In this document: positions 37,485-45,597 of the stretch, piece after piece
How the letters are laid out: each line of letters begins with the position of its first letter
Numbering within the stretch: position 1 is the stretch's first letter
Assembly: GCF_004137255.1 (NCBI RefSeq)
Contig: NZ_SDWT01000001.1
Location: 1,178,001-1,242,000 of the forward strand
Source: Nocardioides oleivorans
Lineage (GTDB): Bacteria > Actinomycetota > Actinomycetes > Propionibacteriales > Nocardioidaceae
Reading direction: 5' to 3'
DNA: 64,000 nucleotides
Notes under the pieces: generated by a model
What the model saw: only the letters and a program-made list of their open reading frames with translations
What the model was told of the DNA's origin: nothing
Databases searched by the model: none
Translations under genes and position numbers: made by a program

Positions 37485-38927
37485 TCACGACCACTCCAGG
37501 ACGCCGTCGTCGAGCTTCGCGGTGCGGATCTTGACGGCGTCGTGGAGGTAGCTCTGCCTCAACGACCACGGCTCCACGGTGCCCTGACGGGGCAGCGTGT
37601 GGACGAGGCGCTGGACGTAGCCGGAGTCGAAGTCCATCAGCGGGACCTCGGCGACCGAGTCGTCGCGCACGGGCACGACCGTGCGGGTGCCGGTGGCCCG
37701 GAGCCGCTTCAGGACGCGGACGACGTACTCACCGACGAGGTCGGCCTTCAGCGTCCACGACGCGTTGGTGTAGCCGATGGTGAAGGCGAAGTTGGGCACC
37801 CCGGACAGCATCATGGCGCGGTAGGCCATGGTCTCGTGCGGCTTGATCGCCTCGCCGTCGATGCGGAGCTCGGCGCCGCCGAAGATCTGGAGGTTGAGGC
37901 CGGTCGCGGTGACGACGACGTCGGCCTCGAGGTGGTCGCCGGAGGCGAGGTCGATGCCGGTCTCGGTGAAGGTCGCGATCCGGTCGGTGACCACCGAGGC
38001 GGAGCCGTCCTTGATGGCGTGGAAGAGGTCCCCGTCGGGCACCAGGCACATCCGCTGGTCCCACGGGTCGTAGGTCGGGTTGAAGTGCGTGTCGACGGCG
38101 TAGCCCGGGGGCAGCAACGCGACGTTGGTCTTGCGCACGACCTTGCGCACCAGGGCGGGCCGGCGCTTGCTGACGTTGAAGAGCGCGGACTGGAGCACGA
38201 TGTTCTTCCAGCGGGTCACGGCGTAGGACGGACCTTCGCCGACGACCCTGGTCAGCCCGCGCTTCACCTTGTCCTTGCCCGGCACCGAGATGACGTACGT
38301 CGGTGAGCGCTGCAGCATCGTCACGTGGGCCGCGCCGGTCCCGGCCATCGCCGGCACCAGGGTGACCGCGGTCGCGCCCGAACCGATCACCACGACGCGC
38401 TTGCCGGCGTAGTCGAGGTCCTCGGGCCAGTGCTGCGGGTGCACGACCTGGCCGCGGAAGCGGTCCTGGCCCGGGAGCTCGGGCGTGTAGCCCCGGTCGT
38501 AGTCGTAGTAGCCACTGCACGACCAGAGGAAGTCCGCGGTCATGGTGCGTTCCTCGCCGTCGACCTGCGAGGTCACGGTCCAGCGGGCGGTCTGGGAGTC
38601 CCAGTCGCACGACGTGACGTGGTGGCCGTAGCGGACGTGCCGGTCGACGCCGTACTCCCGCGCGGTGTCGCGGAGGTAGTCGAGGATCGACGCGCCGTCG
38701 GCCAGCGCGGTGTCGCCGCGCCACGGCCGGAAGCGGTAGCCGAGCGTGTGCATGTCGGAGTCCGACCGGACGCCGGGGTAGCGGAACAGGTCCCACGTGC
38801 CGCCGCTCGCGGCGCGGCGCTCGAGGAGGGCGTACGACGTCCCCGGCAGGTCCTTGACCAGGTGTGCCGCCGCGCCGATGCCCGACAGCCCGGCCCCGAT
38901 GATCAGGACGTCGACGTGCTCGCTCAT
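37485..38927 (-). CDS. FAD-dependent monooxygenase (Baeyer-Villiger / flavin-containing type)
   Basis: A 480-residue enzyme with two Rossmann folds: FAD motif GAGLSGIG at residues 11-18 and NADPH motif GSGATAVTL near 184. The Baeyer-Villiger fingerprint FxGxxxHxxxW is present as Phe157, Gly159, His163 and Trp167. It inserts oxygen next to a carbonyl using NADPH and O2; the substrate is unknown. It is a paralogue of the gene cut at the left window edge. Its promoter region holds two palindromes. It ends near the distal CebR-like box, which belongs to the next operon. Confidence 0.9.
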   Translation of the reverse strand: MSEHVDVLIIGAGLSGIGAAAHLVKDLPGTSYALLERRAASGGTWDLFRYPGVRSDSDMHTLGYRFRPWRGDTALADGASILDYLRDTAREYGVDRHVRYGHHVTSCDWDSQTARWTVTSQVDGEERTMTADFLWSCSGYYDYDRGYTPELPGQDRFRGQVVHPQHWPEDLDYAGKRVVVIGSGATAVTLVPAMAGTGAAHVTMLQRSPTYVISVPGKDKVKRGLTRVVGEGPSYAVTRWKNIVLQSALFNVSKRRPALVRKVVRKTNVALLPPGYAVDTHFNPTYDPWDQRMCLVPDGDLFHAIKDGSASVVTDRIATFTETGIDLASGDHLEADVVVTATGLNLQIFGGAELRIDGEAIKPHETMAYRAMMLSGVPNFAFTIGYTNASWTLKADLVGEYVVRVLKRLRATGTRTVVPVRDDSVAEVPLMDFDSGYVQRLVHTLPRQGTVEPWSLRQSYLHDAVKIRTAKLDDGVLEWS

Positions 38928-38955
38928 CCGTCCAGCGTAGGTCAGGTCAGCGCGA

Positions 38956-38974
38956 ATTGTAACTATGAGTTACA
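38956..38974 (-). promoter_or_regulatory. Operator overlapping the monooxygenase -10
   Basis: A 17-bp palindrome TGTAACT-ATG-AGTTACA (38958-38974) overlaps TACAAT (38961-38956 on the minus strand), a good -10 hexamer about 29 bases before the start codon. A TetR- or AraC-type repressor site is plausible; the regulator is not in the immediate neighbourhood. Confidence 0.55.
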
Positions 38975-38993
38975 CCTCAGCGGGCCGGCTCGA

Positions 38994-39013
38994 GTCACCG
39001 GATATCCGGTGAC
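38994..39013. promoter_or_regulatory. Perfect 20-bp palindrome
   Basis: GTCACCGGAT followed by its exact complement, with no spacer. It lies between the amidotransferase stop and the monooxygenase promoter. It could be a second operator or, less likely because it has no loop, a terminator. Confidence 0.5.
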
Positions 39014-39085
39014 CGCCCCGGTTGTCGGCCTGGATCTGGGTGCCGAACCGGGAGACTCGGGTGCAAAGGTCGGCCGGCGGGCCTT

Positions 39086-39817
39086 TCAGCGGGCGTAGAG
39101 CTCCACGAACCGCGCGAGCAACCGGACCGGCTCCGTCACCAGCGCCTCCCGGGCGTCGGCCTTGAGCTGCTCCTGCTCGTGCGGCTCGTAGTAGCCGTGC
39201 GCGCTGTAGGCGTCGATCCGGTCGCAGATCGCGATCGCGTCGAGCTCGGGGTGGAACTGCGTGGCATAGACGTTGAGCCCGATCCGGAAGGCGTGCACCG
39301 GGCAGGTGTCGGTCGAGGCGAGCAGCACCGCACCCTCGGGGAGCCGGGAGACCGCCTCCTTGTGGCCGAGGTAGGCCAGGAACTCGGCGGGCATCGGCCC
39401 GAAGAGCGGGTCCGCCCGCCCCGCGTCGGTGAGCCTCACAGGCAGCGCGCAGATCGGCTCGCCCCAGGTCCGGTCGACCGTGCCGCCGCCGAGGCCGCCG
39501 AGCACCCCGATGCCGTAGCAGGCGCCGAGGAAGGGGAAGTCCGCCTCGACGGCGCGCACCGCGAGGTCGTGGAGGTCGGACTCGGCCTGCCGCTGCGCGG
39601 GCGACTTGGCCTCCTCGGGGTCGGACGTGTTGAACGGCCCGCCACCGAGGATGACGCCGGACCAGTCGTCCAGGTCGACCGGTCCGAGCGGCGCCTGCTC
39701 GAGGCGGACCCGGACCAGCTCGTCCGGTCGCAGGCCGCACCCGGCCAGCACGGCGTCGTACTCCTGCTGCGCGACGTCGTCCTCCGCGCGCGTGCCGAGG
39801 AAGAGGAAGGGCCTCAA
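39086..39817 (-). CDS. Class I glutamine amidotransferase-like protein
   Basis: A 243-residue GATase1 domain. Nucleophile Cys100 lies in GACYGIGVLGG, with the His/Glu pair in TQFHPELD near residue 190 and the oxyanion region GVILGGGPFN. It resembles stand-alone GMP-synthase-like glutaminase subunits. The start is probably TTG 39817, which overlaps the racemase stop (TTGA); no better start lies nearby. No synthetase partner is seen, so it may act as a gamma-glutamyl hydrolase (inference). Confidence 0.85.
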   Translation of the reverse strand: MRPFLFLGTRAEDDVAQQEYDAVLAGCGLRPDELVRVRLEQAPLGPVDLDDWSGVILGGGPFNTSDPEEAKSPAQRQAESDLHDLAVRAVEADFPFLGACYGIGVLGGLGGGTVDRTWGEPICALPVRLTDAGRADPLFGPMPAEFLAYLGHKEAVSRLPEGAVLLASTDTCPVHAFRIGLNVYATQFHPELDAIAICDRIDAYSAHGYYEPHEQEQLKADAREALVTEPVRLLARFVELYAR

Positions 39818-40962
39818 GCCTGCACCGCCGCGCCCGAATCGAGGAGGCCGTCGATGCCGTCGACGCCCCAGGCGGCGAGTGCCTCACGGGTGTGCTCGCC
39901 GGGGAGCGCGGGCGCCCGGTCGAGGGTGGCCCGCGTGCGCGAGAACCGCGGCGCGGGAGCGGGTTGGGTGATGCCGTCGGGCGCGACGAAGGTGCCGCGG
40001 GCCGCGAGGTGCGGGTGGGCGGGGGCGTCGGCGAGGGGTACGACCGGCGCCACGCAGGCGTCGGTGCCGTCGAAGACCTCGGCCCACTCGGCCTGCGTGC
40101 GCTCCTTGAAGCGCGCGGTGAGGGCGTCGCGGATCGCGGCGGCGTTGGCGGGGTCGTCGCGGTCGGGCAGGTCGACGCCGATCCGCTCGACGAGCGCCGC
40201 CCAGAACTGCGGCTCGAGCGCACCCACGCTGACGTGCGCGCCGTCGGACGTCTCGTAGACGTCGTACCAGGGCGCGCCGCCGTCGAGCATCCCGTCGCGA
40301 CGGCGTCCGCTCGCGATCCCCATGGCCACGAAGCTCGACGCGATCGCGTTGAGGTGGGCGGTGCCGTCGACGATCGCGGCGTCCACGACCTGCCCGCGAC
40401 CACTGGCGCGCGCCTCGAAGAGGGCGGCGAGGACCCCGATGACGAGGTACGTCGACCCGCCGCCGAAGTCGCCGAGCAGGTTGCCCGGGAAGTGCGGGCG
40501 GTCGGGGTCCTGGCCGAGGCCGTGGAGGGCGCCGGTGATGCCGATGTAGTTCATGTCGTGGCCGGCGACCTGGCTCCACGGCCCGTCCTGGCCCCAGCCG
40601 GTCATCCGCCCGAACACCAGGCGCGGGTTGCGATCCAGGCACACGTCGGGCCCGAGCCCCATCCGCTCGATGGCGCCCGGGCGCATGCCCTCGACCAGCA
40701 CGTCGGCCCGCTCGACGAGGTCGAGCACGGTCGCCACGGCCTCGGGCTTCTTGAGGTCCAGCGCGACGCTCGGGCGGCCCCGGTTGAGCAGGTCGGCCCG
40801 GCCGGCGGCGAACATCCCGCCACCCGGCCGGTCGATCCGGATCACGTCGGCACCGAGGTCGGCCAGCAGCATGCACGCGTGCGGCCCCGGCCCGATGCCC
40901 GCGACCTCCACCACCCGCACGCCCCGCAGCGGCCCGGTCCCCTGCCCCAGCTCGTACGTCAT
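39814..40962 (-). CDS. CaiB/BaiF family, alpha-methylacyl-CoA racemase-like
   Basis: A 382-residue protein. The start region GPLRGVRVVEVAGIGPGPHACMLLADLGADVIRIDRP is that of alpha-methylacyl-CoA racemases. Catalytic residues expected for that group are present: His135 in GHDMNY, Asp165 in LLGDFGGGS, and Glu in GALEPQFW. It interconverts (R)- and (S)-2-methylacyl-CoA, letting methyl-branched chains such as sterol or isoprenoid side chains enter beta-oxidation. ATG 40962 is preferred to ATG 40974, which lies in the operator; this choice also reproduces the thiolase promoter geometry. It may be leaderless. Confidence 0.9.
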   Translation of the reverse strand: MTYELGQGTGPLRGVRVVEVAGIGPGPHACMLLADLGADVIRIDRPGGGMFAAGRADLLNRGRPSVALDLKKPEAVATVLDLVERADVLVEGMRPGAIERMGLGPDVCLDRNPRLVFGRMTGWGQDGPWSQVAGHDMNYIGITGALHGLGQDPDRPHFPGNLLGDFGGGSTYLVIGVLAALFEARASGRGQVVDAAIVDGTAHLNAIASSFVAMGIASGRRRDGMLDGGAPWYDVYETSDGAHVSVGALEPQFWAALVERIGVDLPDRDDPANAAAIRDALTARFKERTQAEWAEVFDGTDACVAPVVPLADAPAHPHLAARGTFVAPDGITQPAPAPRFSRTRATLDRAPALPGEHTREALAAWGVDGIDGLLDSGAAVQA

Positions 40963-40972
40963 GCGCCCGATC

Positions 40973-40991
40973 ATGACACCGCCGCTGTCAC
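40973..40991 (-). promoter_or_regulatory. 19-bp operator shared with the thiolase promoter
   Basis: Plus strand ATGACA-N7-TGTCAC. Compared with the thiolase box (21803-21821) the common pattern is TGACACC-N5-CTGTCAC, and the box lies exactly 10 bases from the start codon in both. On the minus strand CATGAT occupies the place of the thiolase -10. Confidence 0.6.
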
Positions 40992-41033
40992 GGTCGCGAG
41001 GGGTGTGGTCGCGCGCGTTCTGGCTTCCCACCT

Positions 41034-41047
41034 TGCAACTCGTTGCA
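41034..41047. promoter_or_regulatory. PadR operator candidate
   Basis: Perfect inverted repeat TGCAAC-TC-GTTGCA, 21 bases before the PadR start. PadR proteins usually repress their own gene, so autoregulation here is likely. Confidence 0.55.
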
Positions 41048-41068
41048 TAGGTGTCGCACACTGAGGCC

Positions 41069-41599
41069 ATGGCCCTCGAGCACGCGCTCCTCGTCGCACT
41101 GAGCGAGCGACCCGCGAGCGGTCTCGAGCTGACCCGGCGCTTCGAGAGGTCGCTCGGCTTCTTCTGGCACGCGACGCACCAGCAGATCTATCGCGTGCTC
41201 GGCCGGATGGTCGACGACGGGTGGGTCACGGTCGAGGTCGTCGCCCAGGAGGGCCGCCCCGACAAGAAGGTCCACACGCCGTCGGACCTCGGCCGTGCGG
41301 CGCTCGAGGCGTGGCTGGCCGAGCCGCTGCCGATGGAGACCTTCCGCAGCGAGCTGGCCGTCAAGCTGCGCGGGGCGTCGTACGGCGACCGCGCGAGGCT
41401 CGCCTCCCACCTCGAGACGACCAGGGCCGAGCACGTCGCCCGGCTGGCGGCGTACGAGCTGATGGAGCGCGAGCAGTTCCCCGACCCCGCCGGCCTGGAC
41501 GAGGCGGCGCGGGACCAGTGGCTGGTGCTGCGCGGCGGCATCGGGCTCGAGCACTTCTGGATCGACTGGATCACGGACTACCTGCAGGAGACGTCATGA
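41069..41599 (+). CDS. PadR-family transcriptional regulator
   Basis: A 176-residue regulator: N-terminal winged helix (ALLVALSERPASGLELTRRF, then HQQIYRVLGRMVDDGWVTVE and the wing EGRPDKKVHTPSDLGR) and a C-terminal helical dimerisation domain (PadR_C-like) with an acidic middle. ATG 41069 follows GAGG; GTG 41051 has no ribosome site and lies next to the palindrome. Its stop overlaps the fadH-like start as ATGA. Confidence 0.9.
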   Translation: MALEHALLVALSERPASGLELTRRFERSLGFFWHATHQQIYRVLGRMVDDGWVTVEVVAQEGRPDKKVHTPSDLGRAALEAWLAEPLPMETFRSELAVKLRGASYGDRARLASHLETTRAEHVARLAAYELMEREQFPDPAGLDEAARDQWLVLRGGIGLEHFWIDWITDYLQETS

Positions 41600-43635
41600 C
41601 GCACCCCCTCTACCCCCACCTCCTCGAGCCGCTCACGCTCGGCGCGGGCGACGACGCGCTGATGCTGCGCAACCGCGTGGTGATGGGCTCGATGCACACC
41701 GGGCTCGAGGACCACCCGTGGGACATCGACAAGCTGTCGGAGTTCTTCGCCGAGCGGGCGCGCGGAGGGGTCGGCCTGATCATCACCGGCGGCTACGCGC
41801 CGACCAAGCGCGGCTGGCTCAAGCCGTTCGCGAGCGAGATGACCAACCGGCTCCACGCGATGCGCCACGAGCGGGTCACCGGTGCGGTCCACGACGCCGG
41901 CGGCGCGATCGCGCTGCAGGTGCTCCACGCCGGCCGCTACGGCTACCACCCGCTCTCCCAGAGCGCGTCGGACAAGAAGTCGCCGATCACACCGTTCAAG
42001 CCGAGCGCGATGTCGACGAAGGAGGTCGACCACACCGCGACCGCCTTCGCCCGAAGCGTCGCCCTGGCCCGCAAGGCGGGCTACGACGCGGTCGAGATCA
42101 TGGGCTCCGAGGGCTACCTCATCAACCAGTTCCTCGCCGCGCGCACCAACGACCGTGACGACCAGTGGGGCGGCTCGCCCGCGCGTCGCATGCACTTCGC
42201 CGTCGAGGTCGTACGACGCTCGCGCGAGCTGGTCGGCGCGGACTTCCCGATCGTCTACCGCATCTCGCTGCTCGACCTGGTCGAGGGCGGCCAGACCTGG
42301 GAGGAGACCGCCGAGCTGGCGCTGCACCTGCAGGCCGCCGGCGTGACCGTCTTCAACACGGGCATCGGATGGCACGAGGCCCGCGTGCCGACGATCATCA
42401 CGCAGGTGCCGCGCGGTGCCTGGCGGTCGTACACCGCCCGCCTCAAGCAGGTCGTCGACGTCCCGGTCTGCGCGTCGAACCGGATCAACACCCCCGAGCT
42501 CGCCGAGGACATCCTCGCCGCCGGCGAGGCCGACCTCGTGTCGATGGCGCGACCGCTGCTGGCCGACCCGGCCTTCGTCGCCAAGGCGATGGACGAGCGC
42601 GCCGACGAGATCAACACCTGCATCGCCTGCAACCAGGCCTGCCTCGACCACGTCTTCAGCAACGAGCGTGCGAGCTGCCTGGTCAACCCGCGCGCCTGCC
42701 ACGAGACCGAGCTCGTGCTGATGCCGACGATGCGCAGGCAGACGGTCGCCGTCGTCGGGGCCGGTCCCGCCGGCCTCGCCGCCGCGACGAGTGCCGCCGA
42801 GCGGGGCTTCGCGGTGACGCTCCTCGAGAAGTCGGCCTCGCTCGGCGGCCAGTTCCGGCTGGCCATGGCCGTCCCCGGCAAGGAGGACTTCGCCGACACG
42901 CTCCGCTACTTCACCCGCCGGCTCGAGGTGCTCGGCGTCGACGTGCGGCTCGGCACCGAGGCGACCCCCGACGACCTCGCCGGCTTCGACCAGGTGGTCG
43001 TCGCGACGGGCGTGGAGCCCCGCATCCCGGAGATCCCCGGCATCGACCACCCGTCAGTGGCGTCGTACGCCGACGTGCTGAGCGGCGCCGTCACCCCGGG
43101 CAGGCGCGTCACCGTGATCGGTGCCGGCGGCATCGGCGTCGACGTGAGCGTCTTCCTCACCCACGAGCCCGAGGACCTCGACGACTGGATGGCCCACTGG
43201 GGCGTCGGCGACCCGGCCCTGCACGAGGGCGGCCTCGTCGAGAAGTTGCCGCGGACGCCGGCCCGCGAGGTGACGCTCGTGCAGCGCAAGACCACGCCCA
43301 TCGGCATCGGCCTCGGCAAGACGTCGGGCTGGGCGCACCGCGCGGTGCTCAAGCAGTCGAAGGTCACCCAGGTCAGCGGTGCGACCTACGACCGCATCGA
43401 CGACGACGGCCTCCACGTGACGGTCGACGGGGTGAGCCGGGTGATCGAGGCCGACACGATCGTGGTGTGCGCCGGCCAGGACTCCGTGCGCGGGTTGTAC
43501 GACGACCTGGACCACGGGTCCGCCCGTCTGGTCGGCGGAGCCACGGTGCACCTGATCGGCGGAGCCGATGTCTCCGCGGAGCTCGATGCCAAGCGGGCGA
43601 TCCGCCAGGGCACCGAGGTCGTGGCCGCGCTGTGA
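41596..43635 (+). CDS. fadH: 2,4-dienoyl-CoA reductase-like NADPH:flavin oxidoreductase
   Basis: A 679-residue three-domain enzyme. The N-terminal TIM barrel has the old-yellow-enzyme features LQVLHAGRYGYHP and NQFLAARTNDRDDQWGGS. A 4Fe-4S cluster is ligated by Cys342, Cys345, Cys349 and Cys361. FAD and NAD(P) domains follow (VVGAGPAGLAAATSAAERGF near residue 385; VTVIGAGGIGVDVSVFL later). It reduces 2,4-dienoyl-CoA so that unsaturated acids can finish beta-oxidation; related trimethylamine dehydrogenase-like roles cannot be excluded. It is the middle gene of the PadR operon. Confidence 0.88.
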   Translation: MTHPLYPHLLEPLTLGAGDDALMLRNRVVMGSMHTGLEDHPWDIDKLSEFFAERARGGVGLIITGGYAPTKRGWLKPFASEMTNRLHAMRHERVTGAVHDAGGAIALQVLHAGRYGYHPLSQSASDKKSPITPFKPSAMSTKEVDHTATAFARSVALARKAGYDAVEIMGSEGYLINQFLAARTNDRDDQWGGSPARRMHFAVEVVRRSRELVGADFPIVYRISLLDLVEGGQTWEETAELALHLQAAGVTVFNTGIGWHEARVPTIITQVPRGAWRSYTARLKQVVDVPVCASNRINTPELAEDILAAGEADLVSMARPLLADPAFVAKAMDERADEINTCIACNQACLDHVFSNERASCLVNPRACHETELVLMPTMRRQTVAVVGAGPAGLAAATSAAERGFAVTLLEKSASLGGQFRLAMAVPGKEDFADTLRYFTRRLEVLGVDVRLGTEATPDDLAGFDQVVVATGVEPRIPEIPGIDHPSVASYADVLSGAVTPGRRVTVIGAGGIGVDVSVFLTHEPEDLDDWMAHWGVGDPALHEGGLVEKLPRTPAREVTLVQRKTTPIGIGLGKTSGWAHRAVLKQSKVTQVSGATYDRIDDDGLHVTVDGVSRVIEADTIVVCAGQDSVRGLYDDLDHGSARLVGGATVHLIGGADVSAELDAKRAIRQGTEVVAAL

Positions 43636-44387
43636 GGATCCTCTCGACCGTGGGCGTGCGCTCGCGTGCCCAGTCGCCCGACGACGCCCGGACCCTCGAG
43701 CGGCCGTCCGGTCCCCCGTCGAGGCGGACGGCCCTCGGCGAGCTCGGTGCCGGCCTCGACGCCGTACGCCTGCTGGGTGCAGCCCCGCGCCTGGCGTCCG
43801 CGCCGCGCGGTGACGGCCACCTCGTGGTGGACATCCCCGGGTGGCGGGCACCGGAGCTCTCGGGGGCTCCGCTGCGGGCCTACCTGCGACGCCTGGGGTA
43901 CGACGCCCGCGGATGGGGCTTCGGCACGAACACCGGCGACCCGCGTCGTGACGTCGAGCGCCTCTCCGAGCGGCTCCTGCGGCTCGTGGACGCGGCGGGG
44001 TCGCCCGCCTCGCTGGTGGGCTGGAGCCTGGGCGGCGTCGTCGCCCGCGAGGTCGCCCGTCGCCACCCCGAGGCCGTGCGCCGGGTGATCACCTACGGCA
44101 CCCCGGTCTCCGGCGGTGCCGCCCACACGACGGTCGCCCGCTTCTTCGGGCCCGGCTCCGACGACGCCGACCGGGTGACCCGCCGGCTCGACGCACGCTC
44201 GCCGATCCAGGTGCCCCTCACGGTGATGTTCTCCCGCCGCGACGGGATCGTCTCCTGGCAGGCGTGCATCGACCACGCATCGCCGTCGGCCGAGCACGTC
44301 GAGGTCTTCTCCACCCACCTCGGGATGGGCGTCGACCCGGACGTGTGGTCGGTCGTCGCCGGCCGCCTCGCGCAGGGCCGGGACTGA
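43632..44387 (+). CDS. Alpha/beta hydrolase, lipase-like
   Basis: A 251-residue hydrolase with nucleophile elbow VGWSLGGVVAREVAR near residue 130, then TYGTPVSGG, and a late SRRDGIVSW (Asp) and STHLGM (His). No signal peptide is evident; the N-terminus is Arg- and Ser-rich. GTG 43632 overlaps the fadH stop as GTGA. It may release acyl chains for the reductase pathway (inference from the operon). Confidence 0.82.
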   Translation: MRILSTVGVRSRAQSPDDARTLERPSGPPSRRTALGELGAGLDAVRLLGAAPRLASAPRGDGHLVVDIPGWRAPELSGAPLRAYLRRLGYDARGWGFGTNTGDPRRDVERLSERLLRLVDAAGSPASLVGWSLGGVVAREVARRHPEAVRRVITYGTPVSGGAAHTTVARFFGPGSDDADRVTRRLDARSPIQVPLTVMFSRRDGIVSWQACIDHASPSAEHVEVFSTHLGMGVDPDVWSVVAGRLAQGRD

Positions 44388-44401
44388 GGTCGGACCCGGC
44401 A

Positions 44402-44435
44402 CCGGTGGACCGGGCCTCACGACCCGGCCCACCGG
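44402..44435 (+). terminator. Terminator of the PadR-fadH-lipase operon
   Basis: A 13-position stem (44402-44414 with 44423-44435; one mismatch) with an 8-base loop, 15 bases after the lipase stop. The rest of 44436-44661 has no gene. Confidence 0.6.
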
Positions 44436-44590
44436 GCAACCCCTGCCGATGTGGTCGGACCACTGTTCACGGATCCCGGTCGCCGCGCAGGTCGAGCCTG
44501 CGGAGCCCGGTCGCCCCAGGGGTGGGGCGAGGCCTCGAGGGTAGCGGCGGGACCGCCTGTGGGCGACTGACTTGCGAGCCCGCACGGGCC

Positions 44591-44602
44591 TGACAGATGT
44601 CA
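44591..44602. promoter_or_regulatory. 12-bp inverted repeat upstream of ABC exporter
   Basis: TGACA-GA-TGTCA lies 60 bases before the ABC ATPase start and could be an operator. A further pair GACCGG/CCGGTC (44618-44623, 44635-44640) lies between it and the gene. Confidence 0.45.
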
Positions 44603-44661
44603 CGCCGAGGTCGTGACGACCGGTGTGTCCACGGCCGGTCACCCGGGTGGACCGTGGCGAC

Positions 44662-45597
44662 ATGAGCACCTCCCAGCTGTCCCAGCCCGACCTGCCCGGA
44701 ACCGGCACCGGGCCGGTGCCCGCCGTCCGCCTCGAGGGCGTGACGAAGTCCTTCGGGTCCGTGGAGGCGGTCCGCGGCATCGACCTCGAGCTGCACCACG
44801 GTGAGGTCGTGGCGTTCCTCGGCCCCAACGGTGCCGGGAAGACCACGACCATCGACATGGTCCTCGGGCTGTCCCGTCCCACCAGCGGCAGCGTCGAGGT
44901 GCTCGGCCTCGATCCCCGCCGGGCCATCGCCCGCGGGCTGGTCTCGGCCGTCATGCAGACCGGCGGCCTGATCAAGGACCTGACCGTGCGCGAGACGGTC
45001 GCCTACACCGCCAGCCTCTTCGCCGACACGCGTCCCGTCCCGGAGGTGCTCGCCGACGCCGGCATCACCGAGATCGCCGACCGCAAGGTCGGCAAGTGCT
45101 CGGGCGGCGAGCAGCAGCGGCTCCGGTTCGCGATGGCGCTGCTGCCCGACCCCGCCCTGCTGCTGCTCGACGAGCCCACGACCGGGATGGACGTCGAGGG
45201 CCGCCGCGCCTTCTGGTCGTCCATCCGCCGCGACGCCCAGCAGGGCCGTACGGTCCTTTTCGCCACGCACTACCTCGAGGAGGCGGACCAGTACGCCGAC
45301 CGCATCGTGCTGATCTCCCGGGGCCGGGTCGTCGCCGACGGCAGCGGCTCCGAGATCCGCGCACTCGCTGCGGGGCGGACGGTCCGGGCCACCCTGCCCG
45401 GCGCCGACACCGACCGGCTCGCCGCGCTCGTCGGCGTCGACGGTGTCGAGGTGCGCGGCGACACCGTGCTCGTCCGCGCCAAGGACAGCGACGCGGTCGC
45501 CCGCTACCTCCTGACCGAGACCGCCGCTCGCGACGTCGAGATCACCTCGCACGGTCTCGAGGACGCCTTCCTGAGCCTGACCACCGAGGAGAAGTGA
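44662..45597 (+). CDS. ABC exporter ATP-binding protein (DrrA-type)
   Basis: A 311-residue ATPase: Walker A GPNGAGKTT near residue 55, signature CSGGEQQRLRFAMAL (Cys in place of the usual Leu), Walker B LLLLDEPTTGMD, switch ATHYLEEAD, and a C-terminal DrrA-like domain of about 90 residues. It powers an ABC-2 exporter for drugs or lipids. Its stop shares a base with the permease start (TGATG). Confidence 0.9.
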   Translation: MSTSQLSQPDLPGTGTGPVPAVRLEGVTKSFGSVEAVRGIDLELHHGEVVAFLGPNGAGKTTTIDMVLGLSRPTSGSVEVLGLDPRRAIARGLVSAVMQTGGLIKDLTVRETVAYTASLFADTRPVPEVLADAGITEIADRKVGKCSGGEQQRLRFAMALLPDPALLLLDEPTTGMDVEGRRAFWSSIRRDAQQGRTVLFATHYLEEADQYADRIVLISRGRVVADGSGSEIRALAAGRTVRATLPGADTDRLAALVGVDGVEVRGDTVLVRAKDSDAVARYLLTETAARDVEITSHGLEDAFLSLTTEEK

